Shown piece by piece: positions 24,481 through 45,908 of a stretch of 64,000 bases of DNA. This DNA is from Odontesthes bonariensis (Eukaryota; Chordata; Actinopteri; Atheriniformes; Atherinopsidae), in assembly GCF_027942865.1 (NCBI RefSeq), contig NC_134509.1, positions 26,160,697 through 26,224,696 of the forward strand, in the 5' to 3' direction. How positions within the stretch are numbered: position 1 is the first letter of the stretch; every line of letters begins with the position of its first letter. Below the pieces are notes generated by a model. The model had not been told where the DNA came from. It worked only from the letters and a program-made list of their open reading frames with translations, and ran no database searches. A program made the position numbers and the translations under genes.

Positions 24481-25240
24481 GTTCTGCTAATAAAATGTCT
24501 TTTCCACAGAGGAAAGACATCAACACTGATCTAAGGGAAGCCATTATTGCTGCTCATCAATCTAAGATGGGTTATAATAAGACCATTTCCAAACTATTTG
24601 GAGTCCATCATTCTACACTGAGAACGATTATTCACAAGTGGAAAACTTCTCCCAGGAGTGGACGTCCCAGCAAGGTCACCCAAAGGTCATACTGTGCAAA
24701 CTGCAAAAAACCTAAAGAGCTACATCTCAGACTTACAGGCCTCAGTTAGCATGTTAAATGTTAAAGTTCATGACAGTACAAATAGAAAAAGACTGAACAA
24801 GTATGGCTTGTTGGGAAGGGTTGAAGGATAAAGCCTCTTTTATCTAAAAAGAACATGGCTGCACAGCTTAGGTTTGTAAAGTTAAATTTGAACAAACCAC
24901 AAGACTTCTGGAACAATGTCCTTTGGACAGACCAGACCAAAGTGGAGATGTTTGCTCATAATGCACAGCAGCACGTTTGGAGAAAATCAAACACCTCATA
25001 CCAACTGTCAAGCACGGTGGTGGAGGGCTGATGATTTGGGCTTGTTCTGCAGCCACAGGACCTGGGCACCTTGCAGTCACTGGCCACGGTAAATAAGAAT
25101 TTGTTCCAAATTACTTGCCTGATTGAAGGGTTAAATAAATAAAAGTAATTGAACTACTCTGTATCCTAAAGTATTTCAAAGTGAAATGGGAAGCCATCAG
25201 TCTAAAGCTTGGCTGAAACTGGGTCAAAGTTTAACGTTGA
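24480..25240 (+). mobile_element. Degenerate Tc1-like transposon
   Basis: The plus strand encodes the Tc1 N-terminal DNA-binding region (KTISKLFGVHHSTLRTIIHK followed by SPRSGRPSKVT). Further on, in shifted frames, are the blocks WNNVLWTDQTKVEMFAHNAQ and VWRKSNTSYQ and a remnant of the glycine-rich GGGGLMIW block. In the first of these the acidic residue after the catalytic Asp is changed (D-Q where D-E is usual), and frameshifts break the gene. A last trace (catcagtctaaagcttggct) is at 25196. It is a dead copy between mpv17l and ntan1. Confidence 0.75.
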
Positions 25241-25429
25241 TTTAGTAGATTTACTTTAATGGGACATCGAAATGTTCAAGAAAAACTAATAACTTGCTTC
25301 CGACCAGTGCCTTTACCCCGGAAGAGAGGGACAATTTTGTGAAGAACCTCCGATTTCACACATCTATGAACATCTATATAATAGAATGTGCAACTTCTTA
25401 GCAGCAACATCTATATTTGAAGCACTGAC

Positions 25430-26700
25430 TACTATCAAAATCTGCTTTATTGGGCAAACATACAAGCATAAAAAGGAATCTGATTTTGACACTAATCCAT
25501 TCACATTATTCACACGTCGGACAAACTTAAAGCGGAGTTAGATCATTTCTTCTTCTTTTATTCCCTGTTTAAAACAAAAAATGTGTTAAATAAAAACAAG
25601 ACCTGTCACTTTCCATTCATTTAGACTTAATTCACCATCAATGCTTTGGACACAGGTAACCACACCGAAGTGGATTTGCTCATTTACATTTATTTTACAA
25701 CCGGTACAGCATGTTCACACGTTACATCGAATGCTTTAAGCACTTCACAATCTTTCGAACAACACGAGCGAAGAAAAGGCCACATTTCTAATTTTCAACC
25801 GTTTCGAAAACAGACACAGCGAGTTAAATCAAATTTTTGCTGCATTCAACAGGAATTCCAATTATTCCTTGTTGATTACATTGCACATGTACACATGCAG
25901 TTTCTAAAACAAACACATTCATGGCCAAGTGTACAACAGTGTGTAGAGCAAAATATAATATAATACTCTGTCGAGGAAGGTTCACCCTTACAGAAAAATA
26001 AATGTAGGTTTTTTTCATTATTGTTGCACAAAGTTCACCACCTGTAATGGATCCTTACCTGCAAATGGAACTTTATGCTGAAGAGTTTGTATGTACAGGT
26101 TTTGGCCCATATCTGCAGACCATGCATAGATTTCCAAAGCATACGTTTTTAGATTAGTTTTCTTACTCCTATTATTGTGTTGTATATATATATATATATA
26201 TATATATAGTATATATAACCATGCTTGTTTAATGCCGTCATAAAAGTCAGATTTCCTGGTACCGACATGAGTTGTTTCTCGCGCTGCACAGGTATAAACT
26301 CAGCTTATGCGATGGGAAAGGTTACGCAGTTATTGTGTGCGAGTTAAAATACTGACAAACTGCACATATAATAAGACAAAAATGTTAACATTTGTCATTA
26401 TAAATCAAAATAGTAAAGCAGAGGACATTAATGTCGATTTACTGCAACACAACAGGTGGTATTAGGTGTAGACTTCACACCACCTGAGATCAAATGTTAG
26501 AGACATAAACAGAATCACTTCTTTCTCTTCTGTCGATTGGACAAGCCGGATGAGTCAGGAGAGCGGATATATTTTCTAGCCAAGGGTTGGCTCCATGTTA
26601 AGACACAATAGACAAATAAAAAAGACAGTGGGGAAGGGGTCACAGTGTATCCCTTGAGCTGCGAGGCAAAAAAAGTTCAGCGAGATAAACGGGTAGGGCT
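25430..26700 (-). other. ntan1: ntan1 3' UTR with poly(A) signal
   Basis: TTTATT at 25446-25451 reads AATAAA on the minus strand, about 1.25 kb after the ntan1 stop. The segment holds an (AT)n microsatellite at about 26183-26208 and nothing that looks coding. The end point is inferred from the signal alone. Confidence 0.45.
26183..26208. repeat. (TA)n microsatellite
   Basis: An uninterrupted run of about 13 TA dinucleotides, followed after a short break by more TA. It falls in the inferred ntan1 3' UTR. Confidence 0.9.
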
Positions 26701-29700
26701 CTACGACTGGACAAGCCTCTCCCAGTCCCCGCTCTCGGCCCTGTGGTACACCTGCGGCTGACCCCCTGGGAACAGGCTGTCAGAGTTGGGGTGCTCTAAA
26801 AGGAACTGAATGGTGGACTTGATGTGCTGGACAAAGTGCGGTGGCTCAGCCATCGGAGAGGTGGACAGGTACTAAACAGGGGACAGAAATACCCAAATCA
26901 AAATCTACTTTATGTCACTTGTTACTTTCAAAGTTTGTGTCATAATTTAGCTTCTAAAGTTGATTTCCAGTTTTGTCATTAAAGTTAATTCCGCATCTCT
27001 TCACCTTTAAAATGATGTCATCACTTTGTGATAACCAAAAGGCAATATCCAGATTCGGAGACCACTTGCACGGATCAATTTTAACAAGTTCACGGCTTGA
27101 GTCGTATATGTCAGCCATCTGAAAGGAGCAACAAATATTCTGTTAATAATATTTCCATTAAAACCAGACAGGCAGAACGAGTAACACAGCTCATCCACTT
27201 ACAATTCATCGCTCAGCTGGAAAAACCTGCATCCTTTTCACATACCTCAACACATTCGTAGGCCAGTCTGTGGGAAGCCCAATCCATAAAAACTCCCAAA
27301 ACCAACAGGGGACACCCTCATGTGTTATTTGCCCTCGCTCTTTCAGGTCAGAGCTTTTTTTGGCAGCATGTGGAGGACCTACTCGATATTAGGCTTGCAG
27401 TAATAATATTATGGCTGATCGGTGCAGTTTTGCTTCTGTCTCCTGAAAAAATACACTGCGTCTGCAGATATCTAAACATTCAGGGAATTAAAGAGGAGAG
27501 CCCCTAAACCTTTCCATTCAAAGCTGAAACAGTCCCTTTAGCCGCTAGTTAAAAAAATAAATACATTTTTATAAATCAATAACCCATCCACAAAAGTCAC
27601 ATTCACTTGAGTCAATTTGGTGCTGTTGGTCAGACAAACAATTTGGTAAATTTTCAAGATTTTTCCAACAATTTTGTATCATTCAGTAGTATAAATCATC
27701 TAGTAGTTACTGAACAAAATAAATAAATCAACATATATGAAGTCAATAGTTTTTACACAATCATGGATTGCATTCATACACAGAAAAACAATCGTATAAT
27801 TTTCCAAAATACCTGTCCCCCGGTGAAGGTCCGTGCTGATCGCAGCTTCTCTGCAGGCCCCTTATGAGTGAATGAGGCAGGAAACACATCCCCCGTTTTA
27901 ATATTTATACCTGCACAGAGTCAAACGACGAAGTAAAATATTAGAGATAACATACTAAGAAAACAATGCATCTCTCTCTGTAGCAGGGATGCCAAACTCC
28001 GGTCCTCGAGGGCCCCGGTCCTCGAGGGCCGCTGTCCTGCGGGGTTTTAGATGTTTCCCTGCTTCAACACACCTGATTCAGGTCGATGGCTCATTAGCTG
28101 GTTTGTGCAGAATTTAACAATTTTTTGAAGAGCTCCATTTAATCTGAATTAGGTATGTTGAAGCAGAGAAACATCTAAAACCTGCAGGATAGAGGCCCTC
28201 AAGGACCGGAGTTTGACATCGCTGCATATAGGATACTTGTCACTCACCTATTCCATACACAATGGGTCTATGAGTTCCATTATCAGCAATGTCATTCATT
28301 TCTACAACACAGAAATATTGATTAGATGAAGGCTTGATAGGAGAATATTTGTACATAATATTAAAAAACAAATAAAAGTTACCTGTTATGCAACATGTTT
28401 CCAGGTGAATATCCTCCTTCTGTTTCTGGAATGCTGCTATAAAGTTAAAGAGTCATTTAAGTTTTTCAAAGCACAAATGCTGTCCAATAAGAGATTAATA
28501 CCGCAGAGTGACAATAGGTGGGATCATACCCAGTATGTTAAGGCTGAGTTCATGCGATGTTTCTGAGTCGTCGTTAAATCCTCCGACAAGATGGAGCTCA
28601 AATCTGAATAAATGAAAGGACAGGAGACGCTAAAATAAACGAGTTAAAACTAATAAAAATCTGACTAAAAATAGCACTGCACGATAAATGAATTGAATAA
28701 CGAGCATTTTCCAGTTTGTGTTTGTGCATCATACCTGCCGTCCTTGCAGAGGTTACTTAATGATGCGACAGCTTTCACAAGGAGCGGGACCTCAGAACAA
28801 GTGCTGGAGCCGTCACAGTGAGCGAGGCAAACGGCTCCACTTCCTACGATGTAGTATCCAAATCAAATGACTTCATATGATGCAAATTAAGAACACAGCG
28901 TAAATCTAGCAGAAAGGACGTTACCAGTGTGTCGCAGCACAACCAAATGGCAGGTGGTCGCATCATCTGATCCAATGACTGAAACAGAGTCTGTGAGAGA
29001 TTAGATGGCAAAACATGTTACCATTATGAAACTGTTCATTTAAACTAAACATATAAATGTTTAACTAAGGACTGAGGGTTTGGGTTTACAACGGCCTTCG
29101 ATCCTCTAACTGGGAGTACAAGTGAGTGTCATCTTAAAGGCTGTTGCTCACAACAACCTACCTCCTTAATAATCTGTGGAGAACAGACATTAACGTCAGG
29201 TTTACCGACATTTACACCTTCACCTGATTTATACGCTGGAAAAATTCATGAAGACAAACCTAGAAGTATATAAAAGTCCGGGTGCCTGGTTGTATTTCAA
29301 AGAGGGATTTATCAGTGAAATTAAGGTGACGAAGACACCATTGAACATTCTGTTTGCATGTAGACAGGTTTGTAACACCAGTTTTAATTTTATTCACACC
29401 TTTATAATGATGGTGACTTTTGGAATGGATGAATCTATAGTAAAAGGTCTACAATGCAGCCTATGTTATATATGAGAACAGTTGATATGTTTTAAGGGCA
29501 CAGTTTTTCCCCACTTTATTGTGGTCTCTTACAGTTAACCCCCATCCTAAAGTTGTGTCACGTTTGTTCCATCAAATGCAAAACCACTGCAGTTACGCTC
29601 ATTATAAATAGATAGATAGATAGATAAATAGATCGTTTATTGATCCCGAAGGAAATTCAAGCATCCAGTCGCAAAACATAACAATAAAAATGTTTTATAC

Positions 29701-31119
29701 AACTAGAAAATATCTGAATATATAAAGTGACCATACAAGTAGCAGAAGTGCCATCACTGAGAGCTGTTGTACAGCCTGATGGCCAGAGGGACAAAAGAGT
29801 TCTTGAGTCTGTTGGTGGAGCAGGATTGAGACAGCAGTCTGCCACAGAACACACTCCTCTGCCTGATGAAGGTGTTGTGCAGAGGGTGGTTGGCGTTGTC
29901 CAGTATGGACAGCAGTTTGTCCAGGGTCCTTCTCTCTGCCACTGTCACCAGAGAGTCCAGCTCTGTGCCCACCACTGAGCCAGCTCTCCTCACCAGTCTG
30001 TCCAGTCGGGCAGAGTCCCTCTTCTTGCTGCTACCTCCCCAGCAAACAACAGCGTAGAAGAGGACACTGGTAAAACATCTGCAGCAGTTTTTTGCAGATG
30101 TTGAAGGACCCCAGCCTTCTCAGGAAGTACAGACGGCTCTGTCCTTTCCTGTGTACATGTATGTATGAGTCTATGTTTGCTGTCCAGTCCAACCTGTCAT
30201 CCAGCTGCAGCCCCAGATATTTGTATGTAGGAGATGGTAAACGGTCTTTCTAGGTTTGTCAAAATATTGTACAATAAGGGCATCTACAGAAGATCTAACA
30301 TATCGAACACCAACTGTTTACTATAAATTCAAATTTCAGAGCCTGAATTGCAGTTGTCTGAAGAATTCCGGCAATCCATTTGAGCAAGCTGCACATAACC
30401 AGGTATAACCCACGAACAGTTACATGTCTAATGACATAATTTGCATCAAGACTAATGGAATTGTCGGGAATATCGAGAGTATTATATGAAGATTTATTAC
30501 TATTATGTTTCTTTTCATTAAAAATATGCTCAATCCTTTACTGTTTTCATTTTCTGTCACAGTTTGGTTAGGTTTTGGCAACATGACTATGATCTAGTTA
30601 GGTTATCACAACGAATCCTCTTAGTTAAGTTTAGGAAACATATAACTCATATTATAACACGAGTGTGGTTGTACCATCATGCCACAGTGCACAGTTAGGG
30701 AAAAAGTAACCAGTCAACTTTGTAGAGCTAGGGAGGCTACAAAAACATACAATGAGTATTTGCGGATCTCTTTCCATCATGGTGCAGTCTTTACTCACTG
30801 TCTGCTGGTGTGGTTGCAGCAAACTCTCTTTGCTGAACATAGAGGAGGCACCTTGGATCCACATCAACAAGAGGCCTGGAGCGAAATGTTCTTGCATTTT
30901 CCTGAAACATGAGAGTAAGATGTTTTATTAAACTTTTTTCTCCTGAAGAAAACGTCGCAACCAGATTGGAAATATAAAAGCCAGTATTTTATAGATATAT
31001 TGGAAAGCTAAATACAGGTGCACTTGCTGGAAACGAACCTGTAAATGTGGATTTTTGTCGAATAGTTCCGCTGTCGATCTTATGCGGTCAATTTCTTTAC
31101 TTTGAATTAACAAAGGCAT
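26701..31119 (-). CDS. ntan1: Protein N-terminal asparagine amidohydrolase (NTAN1), complete
   Basis: Ten exons: 31039-31119, 30799-30901, 28925-28978, 28735-28843, 28530-28603, 28383-28436, 28248-28301, 27813-27910, 27005-27118, 26701-26871. The sum is 912 nt, 303 aa; human NTAN1 is 310 aa. The start MPLLIQSKEIDRIR matches the family. Conserved blocks are LLYVQQREFAATTPAD, IGSDDATTCHLVVLRHTG, HLVGGFNDD, RPIVYGIGINIKTGDVFPAS and LSTSPMAEPPHFVQHI. The Cys in DDATTCH (residue 71) aligns with catalytic Cys75 of the human enzyme. The enzyme deamidates N-terminal Asn (after Met removal) to Asp, feeding the arginylation branch of the N-degron pathway. It shares a 0.75-kb upstream region with ddx17. 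Intron 2 holds a LINE fragment and intron 7 a MITE. Confidence 0.96.
27984..28224. mobile_element. Palindromic MITE in ntan1 intron 7
   Basis: The block starts gatgccaaactccggtcctc and ends with its near-inverse. The two halves stay complementary far inward (gttttagatgtttccctgct on the left against gttttagatgtttctctgct from the right), so nearly the whole 240 bp can fold back. This is a well-known fish MITE type, often attributed to hAT; I see no clear target duplication. The left arm has an extra 16-bp tandem duplication (ccggtcctcgagggcc twice, at about 27998-28029). Confidence 0.75.
29605..30245 (-). mobile_element. 3' fragment of a Rex1/CR1-like LINE
   Basis: The minus strand encodes AGSVVGTELDSLVTVAERRT, LDKLLSILDNANHPLHNTF and RLKNSFVPLAIRLYNSS, the C-terminal end of a fish non-LTR retrotransposon ORF2. 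It is followed by a short UTR (ttattgatcccgaaggaaat on the plus strand) and a (GATA)n-type tail at about 29608-29630. The copy is 5' truncated and lies in sense orientation in intron 2 of ntan1. The clade name is my best recollection of the family, not tested. Confidence 0.7.
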
Positions 31120-31875
31120 TTCCTTCAACGAGTTCTACCTTAAAATCAGTACGTTATCATGCTATAGTAAAAATAAATAACTTCATAATTTTCTTGCCAG
31201 TTCTCTCATACTACATGCAGGACTCCATCGGTTACATCTATTGGCTGGAACTTCCTGGAGGACCGTTGTCCTCTTCTTCTTCTTCTTCTTCTTCTTCTTC
31301 TTCACTTTGATGCTGAACTGGAACAAGGAAGTGCGCCATCGCCACCCACTGCTGTGTCGCTTACATATTGTAGCGTTATCAATCCAGTTTATTTTTCACA
31401 TAAGTGAAAATATGTTTCGAAAACGATGTTTTAATATTGAGTGAAGTCGTACAGCCGTCGTTTGCTATTTCAGCCTAAAAGATGCGCAGAGTTTCGACGC
31501 TACTAGTTGTTCAGAAGCGCCCATGTTTACACGAATCATATTCACCATCGTTACGTATTGAACTTGCTTACGTAGTGGCGCAACTTTTTATACAACGCTA
31601 CGTAAACTTACTAGGCAAAGTAACGTCTTTAAAGAGGGCAGGGAGGGAACCAGCGAGGCCGTCCAGCTACGTGACGCATTTATCGATGGTTCAACAAACT
31701 CCCTTTTAATCGTTTTAAATATCTCATATACGTATAGCATTAAACAACGGATTTATATGTTTTATGCTTGTTTAATCTGCTCTTATTTAGCTGTTTATTG
31801 CCGAGCATAACGTTAGCAAACCGACATAAGCTGCCGTTACTAATATAACATAGGGGAAAACATATCATCTTCAAT
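31120..31875. promoter_or_regulatory. Shared upstream region of ntan1 and ddx17
   Basis: The two start codons face away from each other with 756 bp between them, so the interval must contain both transcription starts and is likely a bidirectional promoter. It contains scattered CpGs and a (TTC)n run (31271-31303). No TATA box or other specific element can be assigned with confidence. Confidence 0.55.
31271..31303 (+). repeat. (CTT)n microsatellite in the ntan1/ddx17 intergenic region
   Basis: About eleven CTT/TTC units in a row, 150-185 bp upstream of the ntan1 start codon. On the ntan1 strand the run is polypurine (GAA)n. Confidence 0.9.
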
Positions 31876-42734
<10,859 letters not shown>

Positions 42735-43415
42735 AGTAATGGTAAACAAGCAGTGAGTTAATTTGTGCAACTTTGTGTCTATCTCCATTTTTCTGTTGTA
42801 ATCTCCAGAGAGCAGGGGTTTAAACAGTCATATATCCAATGAGGTAAGGGCTCCTTTCCACGTTTGATACACCCAACATGTAGAATTTGTTTAGTCAGAT
42901 CATCACTTGGCGGAGTGGCGCTCAACCATGTATCGTGGAGGTTTCTCGTGGTTTCACAAGAGTGAAATGTTCCAACACTCACGAGTTTAGGCCATCAGTT
43001 GTGTTATGTTTTGGTAAGAATGGGAATCATTTTTAAACTGAGGCTTTAGTGGTCTGTGGTTGAGTATTTCAGTACAAACAGTCACATTCCAGACTCCTTC
43101 CGAAGCTTCATTCATCTTCAAACTGATTTATTCAGTTTGACTTTGGGGTCTTTGACTTATCTTTAACACCAGTTTAATTTTTGGAGACCTTTCTTGAGCT
43201 TTTTTTTTTTATTTTTATTTTTTTATTCAAAGGAACTAGTCCTAGATTTACACATTTGGATACGCATGCTTTTGCTATTTCCTGTAGTGTTGCAAATCAA
43301 AAGTATTTTTTTGATAAGCATTGTTGATCAAATTGCAGTTTGTTACATTAATCTGTCACTCGATGTTCTTTTTACAGTGTTTTCTTAAATAAAGGAATCA
43401 AAGCTATATGTCCTG
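42735..43415 (+). other. ddx17: ddx17 3' UTR with poly(A) signal
   Basis: AATAAA at 43388-43393 lies about 650 bp after the TGA stop. The stretch is AT-rich with a T-rich run at 43200-43225 and no coding potential. A longer 3' UTR using a later signal is possible. Confidence 0.5.
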
Positions 43416-43429
43416 TCGTGCAAATGATT

Positions 43430-45908
43430 GATTTAAACAGGAGGATAATGCTTTTATTTGCTTTATAGACATGTTTATAGTACATTGAACTGAGCAGTAT
43501 ATACATGAGGGTTGTCATTGGTAAATTTACAGAATGGGCACAAATCTTTCAGCAACGTGCATGTTGTGGAATTTAATTTGTGAACCCTGTAGCTCTTCTC
43601 TTTCTTTTATTTTTTAAATATATATGATCTTTTAATTGATCAATACTGGAGGTCTAAAGTAAAATGTTTTTTAAGTAAGAAAAAAAGGTAAATGTAGAAG
43701 CTTCTTAAGGTAAGTTCAGGGATGCGATGTTTGGTTGTAGTGTTTTTAGTTGAACTTTCACAATCGGATCGATAACGAAGGAAGGCAAAACTCAAAACAG
43801 CTTCTTAATACATTAAAAAGTTCATTAGTCAACGGTTGATGGTCTTAATCATTCCTATCTTGTTAAAACTATTCCAGTGTGCGACTTCACATCCTGAGAA
43901 CTATACTTTAAAGATTATCTATTGATAACGAAGCAAATATCCTTCACTGACAAATACGTTGAGTCTGATTAAGTCAAATATGAGATGGGCTTCTGCAGTT
44001 AATGAAACGGAGATGTGGTTGAATAGTTTAGCTTTGAGGCGACTGTTTAACACTTTTTAAACAAACCATAGGATTTTGTAGTATTAGTTGTATGTGTCAG
44101 ACTGCAGTATGTGATGGTCTTGGCTCACTTGTTTGGTGTGTATGGGATTAACTGACATGACCTTAATATCATAGTGATGTAACAAAATCAAGCAAAAAGT
44201 TTGAGTGTGTTCTTTTTCCAGACTTTAATCATTACTGTTATTAGAATTGAAGGCTTTGAAAGCCCCTGGTTTATAGCACATAAAGAAAAAAAGCTTAATG
44301 ATGTAATTTTCTAATCATAAGTTCTTATGGGCTTGTACCAAATTAAACTTTAAGAAATGCTTTCAGGTAAGCGTTCAGTTGGATCAATACATTTATGGGT
44401 AATTCTTGAATAGATGAACACATTTGACGTTTTACGCTTTCGTTTTAGTCTTCTTCCAGTCTCACTTTATTTCAGACCTCAAATCAACTAGAATGGACTT
44501 CCACCATCATATCGTTTTCTGTTTAGGACATTAACAGGTGAAATCAAGTCGATCATCTGTATACATTATGTAAAAAGCAAAAGAAAATCAAATCTCAGGC
44601 ACATGTGGCAGAATCAAACCAGATGTCAGCTCAGGACTTCACACGTCCTTCTTTGGATCAATTACCAGCAGAAAGAAAATGACAATGAGACAATTTACTG
44701 CAAAAGGGAATGATTTCATGTGCAAAATATAAATAAAATAAGTGCATGTGAGTTAAAGAAAAAGATCCTGAGCAAACGATCTAAAACAAATGTTCCAATT
44801 TTTGAAAATATACAAAAAGTGCAACAAAAAAAAAAGATTTTAAGGGACAGAGATTGAACGCCCCGATTGTACATGTAACTGGATGGAAAGTGATGAATCA
44901 CTAAATTCAATTGGCTGGTTTCAGTTACAGAGCAAAGCTGTCGTTGATGCTATCGATACAACCTGTGCTTTTTCACCTGTGACGAGCTCCGCCTGCTTTG
45001 AAGTCAGTTGGTTTGTCAAAGCTTAGACACAAACACACCGCCTCACTGCGATTTATTCAGCTCTACAGCGCTAAAACCCACACATGGCTTAAAAACCACG
45101 CACAAGTTAATCATGTGTGCTCCCTGGATACTTTGGATCCAGCATTTCAGATCAACTCCTCATACTCTGAACAGATTTAGCCCAAAGTGGTTTCAAATAT
45201 TGGAGTTGACCGTTACATTTAGTGTCATTTTGTCTCCACGTGTATGAGACACCAACATCACCAGCTTGCATTCAAGTATTTAAAATAGGAACCATTTCAA
45301 ATAATACTTCTTGATTTTGCTAAACTTGGTTGGAACTTCAAAAACATCTCAAAGTATTTAGCTGGTCAGCAGTTCTGAGGGGCTGAAAGAAAACGCTGCT
45401 GAGGACAAACACTGGACATGCAAACTGTGATGACTCTAATGTGCAGCGGACTGTGCGCGATTTTTAACTCCAAAGTAGGTAGGACTGCATCAGACGCTTG
45501 CTACAGAAAGAGCATCTGACCTTGTTAAAATAAAGAGAAACAGTAATTCACATGACACAGGACTTACTCAGCGGTCTGTAAATTGGACAAACTCACACAT
45601 TCATCTTTTTTTAAAAGGCTCAACTTGTTGGCTTCACATCAATACAGTGGACCGATTGTTGGAGGAGGAGAAAGTAACAACACCACTCGGCATGGACATG
45701 GACACGGACATGAACAAACGAGGAAAAGAAGGCACAAGGTAAACTGGTTTCCACAACTGCTCTCACGTCCGTCTGTATTTCCAAACCCCAGAGTTTGAAA
45801 CCACTTAAGGGGAAAGAGGCCATCGTGCCTCAGGCAGCGCTGAAGGACAACTTCAACCTAAATGTAAAGGAAGCAGCAGATCAGATGACAGGCGATTGGT
45901 CCTTCTCA
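43430..45908 (-). other. gga1: gga1 3' UTR (inferred)
   Basis: Minus-strand AATAAA signals occur at 44466-44471 (within ctttatttc) and at 43453-43458. Using the second, the gga1 transcript would end about 20-30 bp from the end of ddx17. No coding exon, RNA gene or recognised repeat was found in this 2.5 kb. Which signal is used cannot be read from the sequence. Confidence 0.35.
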
